The notes under the pieces: generated by a model
Told to the model about the DNA's origin: nothing
Database searches by the model: none
Seen by the model: only the letters and a program-made list of their open reading frames with translations
Made by a program: the position numbers and the translations under genes
Source: Adiantum capillus-veneris
Taxonomy: Eukaryota > Streptophyta > Polypodiopsida > Polypodiales > Pteridaceae
Direction: 5' to 3'
Assembly (NCBI GenBank): GCA_014529385.2
Contig: CM043950.1
Location: 64,688,935 to 64,746,934 of the forward strand
DNA: 58,000 nucleotides
Shown here: in pieces, positions 1 through 9,539 of the stretch
Numbering within the stretch: the stretch's first letter is position 1
How the letters are laid out: every line of letters begins with the position of its first letter

Positions 1-1
1 A

Positions 2-2305
2 TCGAAGAAAAGAAGGTTTAAGTCGCCAACCATTTACCCTGGTTTTATGAAGTTTTCCATTAGCCTCCATAAGCTGGTAGCTTCCATTGGCATACTTTTT
101 CCTGATGATGAAAGGGCCTTCCCATCGGAGCAGGAGTTTCTTATCCTTGCGCGTGTCGAAGCGATTGTTGTAGCGGAGCACCAACATTCCTTTCTTCAAT
201 TCTTTTTTCCGGAGATGCTCGTTAAAGCTAAGCCGTCTATGCTCTGCTTGTGCTACATAATAATTTATTGCTTCTTCTCTGTCCAGCTGCAGTCTTTCCA
301 AGTTGATGATGTGATCTCTCAAATGCATGTTGGGTTGTTGAAGTTGGCTTGCCATTACTCTGAGACTTTGTAGTTGCACTTCAATGGGCAAGATTGCTTC
401 CTTACCAAATACTAGATGATACGGTGTGAATCCCAAGGATGTACGAAATGAAGTTTTGTAGGCCCATAAAGCTGGTAGTAGATACTTATCCCAGTCTCCG
501 GGATGATTGTTTACCTGCTTGGTAATAATTTTAGAAACCATTCCATTTACCTTTTCAACTAGGCAATTACATTGAGGGTAATATGGTGAAGAGTGCCTCC
601 TTGTAATGCCCAGTTTCTGCATTAATTCTCCTACCAAGTCTGCTCTGAAACCTGGCTCTCTATCAGAGATGATCTCTAAAGGTGTGCCAAACCTACAGCA
701 TATGTGCTCGTAGATAAATTTAGCTACCTCTACCGCTGTGATTCTAGTGGTGGCTGTAGCCTCTGCCCATCTAGTCATGTAATCGACCCCCATGATAATG
801 TAGAATTTTCCTGAGTTGGCCCTAGGTAATGGCCCAATGGCATCGATACCCCATTTTTCAAATGGGCCATATGAGAGAATAGGTGTCTGTGGTTTAGGCA
901 TAAGTGACCTAGTGCCGGCCTTTTGACACAACTTACACGTTTTGCACCAATGGTGTACATCACGGTTGAGGCTAGGCCATATGAAGCCTGCCTGCAAGAT
1001 TTTCCTATTTGTTATGTCTAGGGCAAAGTGACCACCACAAACCCCGTCGTGATAGCTAGCAATTACTCCCGTGATTTCGTGAGAGAGAGGGACCTTCCTG
1101 AGTATTTGGTCCTTACCCTTACAGTACAAACCATCATTGATGAGTCGATACCTTGTGGCCTTCCGCGTCAGCCATTGCTTCTGTCCCTTTGTTAAATCTG
1201 ATGGGCATTCCCCTGTTTCCAAAAAATGCATGATGTCAGGCAAGGCATCACTGCCTTGAAATAGAGGGAGCTTTAGTTTTATTGCTCCAACCACCACTTC
1301 TTGTAGTCTTTCACTTGCTAGGGCATCTGCTTCTTGGTTTTGAGCCCTTGGGATATGGTGTATTTGAACTTCTTCAAACTTACCCAACAAGGTTTTTACA
1401 CCACTTAAGTGAGTCCTTAAACTAGGATTCTTGCATGTCCATGCTCCATTTACTTGCCTTACCAGAAGTAGAGCATCCCCAAATACATTAAGGCGTTGTA
1501 CACCTTGTGAGACGCACCATTGTAGACCCTTGGTTAGTGCTGCATACTCAGCTTCATTGTTAGAATGTGAATCTAACAATTGGCCCAACGAAAATACCTT
1601 TGTCCCTTTGTCATCAAAGACCACTATGCCTGCAGCTGCTTTGTCGGACGCTCGCTTGTAGGCTCCATCAAAGTAGAGAGAGTATGCTCCTTCTACCATC
1701 GGTGGTACTGGAGGTAATTGGACTTCTCCTTCCTTAGATTGCTTCTCCTTCCCTTCAAAGACTTGGTAGGTCATGAGTCCCCCTAAACTTGCCCTTGTCG
1801 TGCTTTCTACCTGTACCGTGTAGTCAAACTCTTGCAGACGAACTAGCCATTTAGTAATTCTAGCAGACACATCCATGTGTTGTACAACATAGGGAAATAT
1901 TTCATCCGTGGTTAGAATCACAAATTGCTTAGGTAGCAAATATGACCTAAACTTTGTAGTTGCAAATCTAAGAGCTAGGACTAAGTGTTCCACATGGGTG
2001 AAACCTTTCTCTCCTGCTGTCATCATTCGACTAGAGAAGTAGATTGGCCTCATGAAAGATGTCGTCGTATCCTTTTGGAGTAGCACAGCCCCCAATGAGT
2101 CATCACCAACACTTGAGGTGACATAGAATTTTTCATCCCACTTAGGTGGTGAGATAGTTGGCAGAGTGGCTAAGACTTCCTTTACCTTGTTGTAGTGATG
2201 TTCGCTTTCCTCGTCCCAAGTGAAAGTTGATCTTTGAGTGAGTTGTTGCAGTGGTAGAACAAGTTGTGATAGTAGATGTATGAATCTACTTAAATACCTC
2301 ACCTT
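2..2305 (-). pseudogene. pol: RNase H, archaeal-type RNase H and integrase part of element A pol (separated by one TAG)
   Basis: The frame of pol continues open from the TAG at 2306 to the window edge. The first RNase H region (about 2230-1800) includes RPIYFSSRMM and ITKWLVRLQEFDYTV. A second RNase H of archaeal type (about 1695-1310) shows YFDGAYK, HSNNEAEYAAL and FGDALLLVRQVNG, carrying the Asp-Glu-Asp residues. Integrase follows, with a zinc-binding CKTCKLC near 940, then WGIDAIGP, IISDREPGF and CLVEKVNG, which supply the D, D and E residues. The second Asp sits in SDREPGF rather than the common SDNG. The C-terminus is outside the window. Confidence 0.9.
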
Positions 2306-3841
2306 CTATAGAAAAGAGACTAGTTGACGTGCGGTCGTTGGTGAAGGTAGGGCTATGAGTGCGGACACCTTACTTGGGTCGGCATTGATACCTCTTGCTG
2401 AAATTTCATGGCCTAGTAGAATGACTTTACTCTCCCCAATGTGACATTTATCCACATTTAATTGCCCACCTAGGCTTTGCAACCTGGCCAAACCTTCAGT
2501 TACCTTTTCTAAATGTGAAATATGGAAGCTATATATACAAAAATCATCAATGAACACTCTTATGGATGTTCCAAAGAACGGTTGAAAAACATATGTGACA
2601 TATCTTTGGAATGTGGCAGGTGCATTTGTGAGACCAAATGACATAACCCTGTATGCAAAACAACCCCATGGCGTGATAAAAGTGGTTTTTAGCTGATCTT
2701 CCAAGGCTATGCGTATTTGAAAGTATCCTGAATAACCATCACAGACGGTATAGCATTCAAAACCCGCTACTTCATTCAGAATTTCATCCAAGAAAGGGAG
2801 AGGAAAGTGGTCTCTCTTTGTAGCTGCATTTAGTGGTTTGTAGTCAACACATACCCTCCACTTACCATTCTTTTTAGGCGTCACCACTACGGGTGACACC
2901 CATTCTGAGTTTTCTACAGCATAGATGAATCCCGCCTCTAGCAGTTTCCTTACCTCGGCCAAGAGTGCCTTTTCTTGTATGACCCCCAGTCGTCGTAGCT
3001 TTTGCACAACTGGTTTTACCCCTTCCTTCAGCTTAATATGATGTTCCACCACCGTAATGCCTGTGATTCTTTCATAGTTGTCAATGAACAGGTTAGAAAA
3101 TCCCATCAACATTTGCAAAAAACTATATTTCTCCTCAAGTGTTAATTCCGTAGACAACATACCCTTCAACCTACTTCCTCCTAGGCCAGGTGATTTGCTC
3201 TCCTCTTCATTGGGTTGCCCTTTTGGTGATGGATCACCAGTTGTGCTTACCCTTTGTGGATCCTTCATAATGATACCCATCACATCAATGGAACTGTCAC
3301 TTTCGTCGGTGGATGTGGTCTCCTCCTTAGAACTGGAAGATTCGCTAGTGGTTTCATCTGCCGATGTTTCCAGATTCATTTGCTTCTGCTTGCCAATCCT
3401 CATGTCGTAGTAGATTGTCTCCCCTTTCTTACCGGTCACGCGTAGAAGGCCAGTACCCCAGTCTTGTTTTGCCTTCATGGCCATCAACCATGGCCTTTCC
3501 AAAATTAGTGGATAGCCCTCCCCCTTAGTAGGCATTACAAAAACATCTACCTCTACCTCAGTGTTGAAAGCTTTGATTTTCACGGCACTTACCACACCCA
3601 CACACTTTACTTTTGCGTTGTTTGCCATCTTTGCCTTGCATGGAGAAGGCCTGTCAACCTCGAGCCCTAATCGAAGCATCATAGCTTCGCTCATTACACA
3701 GATTTGTGCACCTCCATCAATGTAGGTGTTTCCAACCCTCTTTCCTTTTATGTTTACGTCGACAATTGGAAGGATGTCATCCATGTTGCATCCCGAAATT
3801 GCTCCGGCTACCTTTGTTTTGGAGCGTCTTGTACTTACCAT
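2306..3841 (-). CDS. pol: Protease and reverse transcriptase part of element A pol
   Basis: The frame encodes 511 residues in the same phase as gag. A retropepsin-like domain near its N-terminus has the active-site sequence YIDGGAQICVMSE and a C-terminal LILERPWL where LGRPWL is usual. An acidic Ser/Thr-rich linker follows (about residues 155-235). The RT domain then shows KKNGKWRVCVDYKPLN, the DGYSGYFQI motif, FGLTNAPATFQR and the catalytic VFIDDF, whose two Asp codons are at 2543-2548. The frame stops at TAG 2306-2308 inside the RT-RNase H connection, but the following codons continue the protein in the same phase, so this looks like one point-level disruption. Confidence 0.92.
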   Translation of the reverse strand: MVSTRRSKTKVAGAISGCNMDDILPIVDVNIKGKRVGNTYIDGGAQICVMSEAMMLRLGLEVDRPSPCKAKMANNAKVKCVGVVSAVKIKAFNTEVEVDVFVMPTKGEGYPLILERPWLMAMKAKQDWGTGLLRVTGKKGETIYYDMRIGKQKQMNLETSADETTSESSSSKEETTSTDESDSSIDVMGIIMKDPQRVSTTGDPSPKGQPNEEESKSPGLGGSRLKGMLSTELTLEEKYSFLQMLMGFSNLFIDNYERITGITVVEHHIKLKEGVKPVVQKLRRLGVIQEKALLAEVRKLLEAGFIYAVENSEWVSPVVVTPKKNGKWRVCVDYKPLNAATKRDHFPLPFLDEILNEVAGFECYTVCDGYSGYFQIRIALEDQLKTTFITPWGCFAYRVMSFGLTNAPATFQRYVTYVFQPFFGTSIRVFIDDFCIYSFHISHLEKVTEGLARLQSLGGQLNVDKCHIGESKVILLGHEISARGINADPSKVSALIALPSPTTARQLVSFL

Positions 3842-3853
3842 TTTAGAACATTG

Positions 3854-5191
3854 TCACCTTACTTTTGGTGCAAGATGTAGCAGCTGTGGCCATGTAATCT
3901 TCGGTCCTTGCTCTGCCACATCCAATGTTAGATCATAGGGCTTAGAACTTTCCCCTAGCTGGAAGTCGGTGATGCCCAATTTCCGTCGTGGCCTGGATGG
4001 CCTCTTGCTAGTTTCTCCTCTCATGCTTCTCTCATCATCTGATTGTGTAGCTTTCTCCCTCCTAGCTCTTTTCATAGTCATGGCTTCAAGTGGTTCTAAA
4101 AAGGTTACCTTCTCCTTACCCTTGTCCCTCTCCTTTGCTCTCGGTGGATCCACTACTATGGCTTTTCCTTTCTCTTCTAGCCTTATGATGTTTACAGGGC
4201 GATCAGGTGGTGGGGCTGGTGGAAGAGGTGGGATGGATGCTTGTAGTGGTGTCTGGGGTGGACGTAGAATTTGTGTTGGTGGGGGTGGTGCTCGGGGTGG
4301 GGGTGTTCTTTCTCTAGGGGGTGACAATTGGTTCCTCCTACCTCCTCTATTATAGTTTTGTCGTGGTTTGGGACAGTAGTACATACCGTGACCGTCTTCT
4401 CCGCAGTTGTAGCAATGATACTCCCTGTTTTGTCGTTGTGTTCTTCCAGGGTCTTGATCTCTTTCTTGACTCCTCCCTTCTTGTATTAAGTGGACAGACA
4501 AATTCTGCAGTTGGTCAGTAATATGGGCCAACATATCTTGTTGGTCATCTCTTACCCCAAGAGCTGGTGGTGGTGGTGGAATGGTGGTTGTCGTAGTTGC
4601 TGGTCGACGCGATGTTCCTGATTCTGTTGACTCGGTTTCTTTGGCTTTCATTCGCAGCTTCTTGTCTTTAAGGCGAGCAATCTCAACGGCTAACTCGTAC
4701 GTAGCCGGGAATCTACCTTTCACCTTCTCCTTGAGAAGCGGCCATAAGCCATGCGTGAACCGATCTTTTTTTAGGAAATCGGGTGCAACTTCCCCCCTTG
4801 CCAGTGACTCAACCCACCGTTCCCACAAATCCACAAATTTGGACTCATAGGTGGCATATTCTAAAAGACCCTCCTGCTTCAAGTCTCTCAACTTGTCCCA
4901 CAACTTTTCTGAAGTGGTACCTCCCCCAAAGCGCCTCTTAAAAGCGGTTTTTAAGGGGTCCCAGTCATCCTTGGTTGCTTGTGGAAGTGCATTGTACCAT
5001 GATCTAGCTTCTAGCTTCATGAGATGCTTAAATATTCTAACCCGGGATTCATCCGTATCTTTGTTGCTCACTACACATGCTACTTCAAAGTCATCTAGGA
5101 AGTCTGTTACCAAATCCTCCCCCTTCTTTCCTTTAAATGTTGGAAATGCTACACTTGCCATGATTACTGAGAGAGAGCTAGAAAGACACAC
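3854..5191 (-). CDS. gag: Gag polyprotein of element A
   Basis: This frame encodes about 445 residues, or 435 if the second methionine (5161, MASVAFPTFKG) is used, which better matches how Ty3 gag proteins begin. Residues about 15-170 form the retrotransposon gag (capsid) domain, with the WYNALP and F.RRFGG signatures. One CCHC zinc knuckle, CYNCGEDGHGMYYC, lies at 4373-4414 and would bind element RNA. A Pro-rich and then Lys/Arg-rich tail follows. The protein would assemble cytoplasmic virus-like particles. It ends in TGA and the pol frame restarts 12 bases later in the same frame, so pol could be expressed by readthrough or splicing. Confidence 0.92.
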   Translation of the reverse strand: MCLSSSLSVIMASVAFPTFKGKKGEDLVTDFLDDFEVACVVSNKDTDESRVRIFKHLMKLEARSWYNALPQATKDDWDPLKTAFKRRFGGGTTSEKLWDKLRDLKQEGLLEYATYESKFVDLWERWVESLARGEVAPDFLKKDRFTHGLWPLLKEKVKGRFPATYELAVEIARLKDKKLRMKAKETESTESGTSRRPATTTTTIPPPPPALGVRDDQQDMLAHITDQLQNLSVHLIQEGRSQERDQDPGRTQRQNREYHCYNCGEDGHGMYYCPKPRQNYNRGGRRNQLSPPRERTPPPRAPPPPTQILRPPQTPLQASIPPLPPAPPPDRPVNIIRLEEKGKAIVVDPPRAKERDKGKEKVTFLEPLEAMTMKRARREKATQSDDERSMRGETSKRPSRPRRKLGITDFQLGESSKPYDLTLDVAEQGPKITWPQLLHLAPKVR

Positions 5192-5244
5192 TGCTTAACT
5201 TGCAAAAGTTTTTTTCTTCTTTACAAGGAGGCATGTATACCCTC

Positions 5245-5946
5245 TTATACTAGGACATAGATTAAAACTTCAAACGGTACATTGCCTTGTACCAAAGGTA
5301 AGACAAATGGTTGATCTGATGCCAGAACCTCCAAAAACCGCTCCCCACCCGGCATGGTGTCAATGACGTGCTGGTAGTGAGCCTTCAAATCCAGTATTAC
5401 CTTGATTGAGCGTACACGTGTTGGTATGTGTGATCTGTCTTGAGGTAGGTTGTACTGATTCATGTGAAGCTTAGAGGTGCTTAGTCACTGTCCAAGCTTG
5501 TGGGAGAGGGTGGTGTTCTTTCGTGAAACAAACTCAGTAGATCCCTAGTTTCTCTAACGAGAGTGTGAGCCAATGCTTCCGTTATCTGTCCTGCAGCATC
5601 AGGTGCGACTTGAAAACTGACTGTGATAATTACCTCGGTGACTTGAGTTACCCGATTCTCAAAGTAGAATAGTGTTGATTCTCTATTGTGTAGAGCTCCT
5701 TCCATTTTGTTGTTGTGGGTTGGTTGTAGGTTGCGGACATGGTTTCGACCTTCTCCTTCTTCTTCTTGGCACTTGGCCTATGTATATCCACTGGGTTTGG
5801 CGTGTTGGTTGACTCTCCCACTGCAAATCGATTACTGTTACGCCTGGCACTCGAGCTTCGATGGGGATGCGGAGTTCGTCTAGTTGTGCTTGTAGCTCTT
5901 CTTCTTCTGTCGTCCAATTAACAAATCTTGCTAGCCATTCATCCAT
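5245..5946 (-). pseudogene. Extra reading frames between PBS and gag of element A (possible pre-gag ORF)
   Basis: Four overlapping minus-strand frames of 72 to 89 codons fill the 750-base leader (5683-5946, 5648-5917, 5481-5705, 5245-5463). The first starts MDEWLARFVNWTTEEEELQ and is predicted helical and acidic. A later one contains an AAGQITEALAHTLVRETRDL helix and ends in a Pro-Ser-rich tail. Because the frames follow one another with small overlaps, they may be one ORF broken by frameshifts. Some Tat elements such as Ogre carry an extra ORF upstream of gag of unknown function, so the position fits. I recognise no domain. Confidence 0.4.
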
Positions 5947-5997
5947 TCACAATAGTTTAGGGGTTTCAGTCTTGTAAACTGAAGGGTTTCATGAAAA

Positions 5998-6017
5998 GAT
6001 CCTCAGTGGGGGCACCA
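5998..6017 (-). other. Primer binding site of element A
   Basis: The minus strand reads TGGTGCCCCCACTGAGGATC two bases inside the LTR end. It opens with TGG, as expected for pairing with the CCA end of a tRNA, and resembles the TGGCGCC-type sites of Tat elements. I cannot assign the primer tRNA with certainty. Confidence 0.65.
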
Positions 6018-6228
6018 AATGACGGGAGCAAAGCGAACCCCGAACCCCGACGGCCTCTAAAACACCGGGGACCGAATGGCGCGCCTCGAGCCTGTCATGG
6101 TAAAGCAAACAGGGGCACCACCTAGCTTCAGTGGCTAGGACGCAAACAACACACCACCATAACAAAGTTTTCATCCAAGAGAGATGGATGCTTGGGAGTA
6201 ATGATGAAGAGGAAAGGGAATGAGATCA

Positions 6229-6231
<3 letters not shown>

Positions 6232-6296
<65 letters not shown>
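6232..6296. repeat. (AG)n microsatellite in the LTR of element A
   Basis: About 65 bases of uninterrupted AG dinucleotides lie inside the LTR, downstream of the presumed TATA box in the element's own direction. Confidence 0.95.
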
Positions 6297-6299
<3 letters not shown>

Positions 6300-6686
6300 G
6301 GGAGGGGGTATAGCGGCTTAGTACTTAGGCACCACAAAAGGATGGCGAATCCGCACACCCTTCACACATACACAAGCTCACTCCAAACACAAGACTAGGT
6401 GGCGATTCCGCACACCTCACATGGGCAAAACATTTCAAGAAAACATACTCACAAAACCTCAAGCTTTATATAGAGAATAAGGAGATGAAATGGGGAGCAT
6501 AGGGTAAGGGGAATGAGAAGGGAGAGAGTGGTAGAGCACATGGCGGATAGGTGGGAGTTGATGGCGAAGACTCGCACGAGGGTCATGGCCATCATCCTTC
6601 ATTTAGTTGCCCTTCATCTTCCATAGCCAAGGGTGTAGAGGTCATGCTCAAGACAAGCATGGTGATTGCAGTGATGATGATGGTTT

Positions 6687-6801
6687 GGGTGTGTGTGTGT
6701 GCACTAGGCACACACAATGCATAGTGTGTTCTTTGGTGATGTTGTGTGTGTGTGTGTGTGCACTAGGCACACACAGTGCATAGTGTACTCTTTGGTGACG
6801 G
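6687..6801. repeat. 59-bp tandem duplication inside the LTR of element A
   Basis: Two copies of a unit made of a GT run, GCACTAGGCACACACA, ATGCATAGTG and CTTTGGTGA lie head to tail with period 59. The CACTAGGCACACACA part can pair with the adjacent GT run, which may have promoted slippage. Confidence 0.75.
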
Positions 6802-6830
6802 TGTGTCTGTTTAGTGTGATGGTGACCCCT

Positions 6831-6840
6831 CTTTATATAG
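6831..6840 (-). promoter_or_regulatory. Putative TATA box in the LTR of element A
   Basis: The minus strand reads CCCTATATAAAGAGG here, a good plant TATA context about 830 bases into the LTR. A second minus-strand TATATAAAG lies near 6463-6473. Which one is used cannot be told from sequence. Confidence 0.4.
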
Positions 6841-7678
6841 GGGAGGAGGGGGGAGAAATTCTAGAATTTAGAAATGAAGAAATCATTATCTACATAGGCC
6901 ATGTGACTGTGGGCCCCACTTGTCTGGTTGTGTGTATATGTGCCAGAACAGCAGTCTCATGAGAGAGAGACTAAGAGAGAGAGATGGGTTGATGAAAAAA
7001 AGTGAGAGGTGACATGGAGAATAAATTAATTATAAGAGGGGAGAGAGGGGAGTGTGTTCAGAGGTGAATTTGTGTGCAGATGTGTGTGAACCCAAGAAAA
7101 ATCAGGTAACCACCGGGTGGGGATGGGTCTGTGGGCACCTTTTTCAGTGAAACTGAGTGTGTGTGAGTGTGGGGGAGGTTATTTAGCTACAAGACAAGAG
7201 ACATGGCGCCCTTTAGAGAGAGAGGGGGGTATTTGGGTCATGGGATATGATAGGAGAGAGAAAGAGGGGGTGGGGTATACTATTTTGGAAGATAGGGTAA
7301 GTTGCATGTGAATTAGGGTGCATTATTGGTGAGTTATAATGCATTATTGGTGAGAGGTGGGGTAGCTTGAGGGGAGAGAGAAAGGAGAACGGACAAGGGG
7401 AAGAGAGAGGGGGTTGACCTTTTGAGTGGAGGAGAGGAAAAGGGACACCTGGCGGGGCAACAGTGAAGAAAAAGGAGGCAAGGTGGGGATGGGCTACCCT
7501 GCAGGCATGAGGTGGCCTATTTTACCTTTCTTATATATTTACATAATCATACTTTATTTTTTTCTTACTTTTCCCAATGCCTTTTATCACTCCCTCCATA
7601 AGAGGGGGTTTTCATGGGGTGGGGACGAGAGAAGAGGGGTATGGGAGCTTGGCTTGTGAAAAGCCCCCATCAGTACTA

Positions 7679-8583
7679 AACTGCCAATAGTGCCAAGTAA
7701 ATAAGACAGAGCACCTCAAGGTAGGTAGCCTTTTACATACTTTAGAGATTCCACAAGGTATGTGGGAGAGTATCTCTATGGATTTTATAGTAGGACTATC
7801 TACTACAAATCGTGGCCATGATGCCATGTGGGTAATTATAGACCGTCTAACAAACATGGGACGATTCATTCCCACCAAGACTACGGTTAAGTCGTCGGAA
7901 TTAGCACAGCTATTTGTAGAACATATATATAGACTCTATGGTCTTCCAGCTAGTATCATTGGTGACAGAGATCGAAAGTTCGATAATCACTTTTGGAGAG
8001 CTGTGTTTCAAAATTTGAAAACTACACTTAATCTTAGTACAACTGATCATCTAGAAATAGATAGTCAAACCGAAAGAGTTAATCAAGTGCTGGAGGATAT
8101 GCTATGAGCGTATGTTAGCAAGAAGCAAACCAATTGGAAAGACTACTTACCTATATTGGAATTTGGTTATAATAGTTCAAAGCATGTGACTACAGGGCTT
8201 GATCCATATATGTTTTTATATGGTTTCAACCTAGATCACCCATTACAGTGGGGTTGGCTAAGGAGAAGATACAACAAGTGAAAGATTATCTCCAAGACAA
8301 TTTTGATATGCTTCGAGTTGCTCGACAGAATGTTAAGCAAGCTCAAGATCGATATAAGAAGTACGCTGATGAGCATCGTCGTTTTGCTACTTTCGAAGAA
8401 GGAGACAAGGTTTTCCTCAAAGTTTCAGAGCATTCAAAAAGTCTGAAGATGGGAAAAGTGGCTAAACTTTTACCACACTATTGTTTACCGTTTACCATTC
8501 TCAAACATATAGGTCAAGTGGCCTATAAGTTAGCTCTTCCTAAGCACTCACGAGTGCATCCTGTTTTTCATGTTAGCCATTGA
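7679..8583 (+). pseudogene. Chromovirus integrase fragment
   Basis: The open segment at 7760-8107 encodes the integrase core, with SMDFIVGL, ASIIGDRDRKFD (usually SDRD) and SQTERVNQVLEDML holding the three acidic residues. It ends in TGA at 8105. Coding continues to about 8240 in broken form, and 8248-8583 encodes the integrase C-terminal domain with a GDKVFLKV strand, ending in HSRVHPVFHVSH. A TAG interrupts the zinc-binding segment near 7690. Best match by eye is plant chromoviruses of the Galadriel/Reina/Tekay group. Several stops make it inactive. Confidence 0.85.
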
Positions 8584-8719
8584 CGAAAACAGCTAGGACA
8601 AAATGATAACGTCATTGTTGACACAGATGTGGTAGTTGACCTTACCAAACCGCCAAGCATCCCTCATGAATCCGAAAAGATTTTGACTTCGCACCAGACA
8701 TCATGTCAGACGATAGTTG

Positions 8720-8809
8720 TTGGTAAAATGGCTAGATAGACCTGAAGAAGGTTCTACATGGGAGAATGTCTCCGCACTTAAGAAACGTTTTCCTACGTTT
8801 GTTTTTTAG
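8720..8809 (+). pseudogene. Chromodomain remnant of element B
   Basis: Thirty codons read LVKWLDRPEEGSTWENVSAL and continue KKRFPTFVF before a TAG. This is the C-terminal half of a chromodomain, the module that directs chromovirus integrase to modified histones. It is in a different frame from the integrase tail upstream, so there is a frameshift between 8583 and 8720. Confidence 0.7.
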
Positions 8810-8828
8810 GACGAAAACAATTCTCCAA

Positions 8829-8945
8829 GGGGGGGGGGGGGGGGGGGGGGGGGGTAATGTAAGGACATGGGTCCTACGGGCAAGGCCATTGGCACGATCG
8901 AATAGTTTGTATGCTTGGGGGAGGCTAGAAGATAGCACAGTTGGG
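8829..8945 (+). repeat. Polypurine tract (G26) and start of the chromovirus 3' LTR
   Basis: CCAA followed by 26 G bases ends at 8854, then TAATGTAAGGACATGGG begins. Plant chromoviruses commonly have a G-rich tract followed by an LTR opening TGTAAGGACA, so the LTR probably starts at 8857. Only about 90 bases remain before copia sequence begins. The G count may be unreliable in the assembly. Confidence 0.55.
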
Positions 8946-8949
8946 TGGA

Positions 8950-9457
8950 GACAAGTACACGAATTACTCTCACCTCAATAACAACAAAAATGCATTTGAC
9001 TGTCTTATCATCCAATCTTCTGCGCTACGTTTGTGGCATCAAATCATATGCCAAACAACCAAAAACATGCATGTGCTCAATAGAAGGCTTTCTATCATGC
9101 TATGTTTCATAAGGAGTCATAGATTGCAAATATTTTGTAGGACACCTACTAAGTACATAAGTGGCACACATGATGGCCTCAAGCCAAACTGAATGGGGAA
9201 AAGATTGACTTTTGACCATAAATTGTGCTATTTTTGCAAGTGACCTGTTTTCCCTCTCAGCAGCACCATTTTGTTGAGGTGTATAAGGCACTGTACATTG
9301 TATGTGAGGTAATGTGCTTTGTATCACCATTGTCAAAATACCACACATGTGAATCTATAGCAACTGACATGCATGCATCAAGGACAGCAAGATCATAAGT
9401 ACACTCTACACTAAAAGCCCACTCTGCATCTACATCAGCATCACAATCTCCTTTCAC
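8950..9457 (-). pseudogene. Copia protease fused by deletion to the end of integrase
   Basis: The protease segment reads HVWYFDNGDTKHIT, where copia proteases normally have a D-S/T-G active site, so the catalytic triad is changed. About ten codons later the frame passes directly into VPYTPQQNGAAERENRS, the end of the integrase core with its catalytic Glu, followed by YVLSRCPTKYL and KPSIEHMHVFGCLAYD leading towards RT. The rest of protease and most of integrase are absent, an internal deletion with a junction near 9290-9260. Confidence 0.8.
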
Positions 9458-9539
9458 AGAAGATTACACAATAGTTGCACTTGTAATGGACCTTGTAGTT
9501 GATCCAACCTCGTTTTTCTTAGCCTCTTTTGTCTTCAAT

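Larger units (their letters stand above)
1..7672 (-). mobile_element. Element A: Tat-like Ty3 LTR retrotransposon (5' LTR, leader, gag, pol; 3' end outside window)
   Basis: Reading leftwards on the minus strand the order is LTR (7672-6020), primer binding site, leader with extra reading frames, gag, protease, RT, RNase H, a second archaeal-type RNase H, and integrase running off position 1. The order PR-RT-RH-IN is that of Ty3 elements, and the second RNase H (sNNEAEY motif) is characteristic of the Tat lineage. From codon 5191 down to base 2 one frame is open apart from a TGA at 3854 and a TAG at 2306, which points to a recent insertion. The base pairs GTACT just outside the LTR (7673-7677) would be one target-site copy; the other is outside the window. 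It was inserted into chromovirus fragment B. Confidence 0.9.
6020..7672 (-). repeat. 5' LTR of element A
   Basis: On the minus strand the LTR opens with TGATGGG and closes with CCCGTCA, a 7-bp imperfect terminal inverted repeat with the expected TG...CA ends, and it is followed after two bases by the primer site. It contains minus-strand TATA-like sequences, a long AG tract and a 59-bp tandem repeat. The partner LTR lies outside the window, so the right border rests on the terminal repeat and on chromovirus coding sequence resuming at about 7680. Confidence 0.75.
7673..8945 (+). mobile_element. Element B: 3' end of a Ty3 chromovirus, interrupted by element A
   Basis: This plus-strand fragment carries integrase core, integrase C-terminus, a chromodomain remnant, a G-run polypurine tract and the first bases of a 3' LTR. 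It starts abruptly at the border of element A, so its upstream part presumably lies left of the window. It ends against copia remnant C. Confidence 0.8.

Noticed and set aside
3969-4850. Gly-rich and Ser-rich plus-strand frames
   Set aside because: They are shadows of the Pro-rich and charged parts of gag of element A on the other strand.
6128-6358. Leu-Ser-rich reading frame across the AG tract of element A
   Set aside because: It is created by the dinucleotide repeat; the same artefact occurs at 10707-10991, 25225-25494, 35055-35393 and 41912-42397.
7117-7659. Short plus-strand frames in the purine-rich part of the LTR of element A
   Set aside because: They lie in LTR sequence of biased composition and show no family resemblance.
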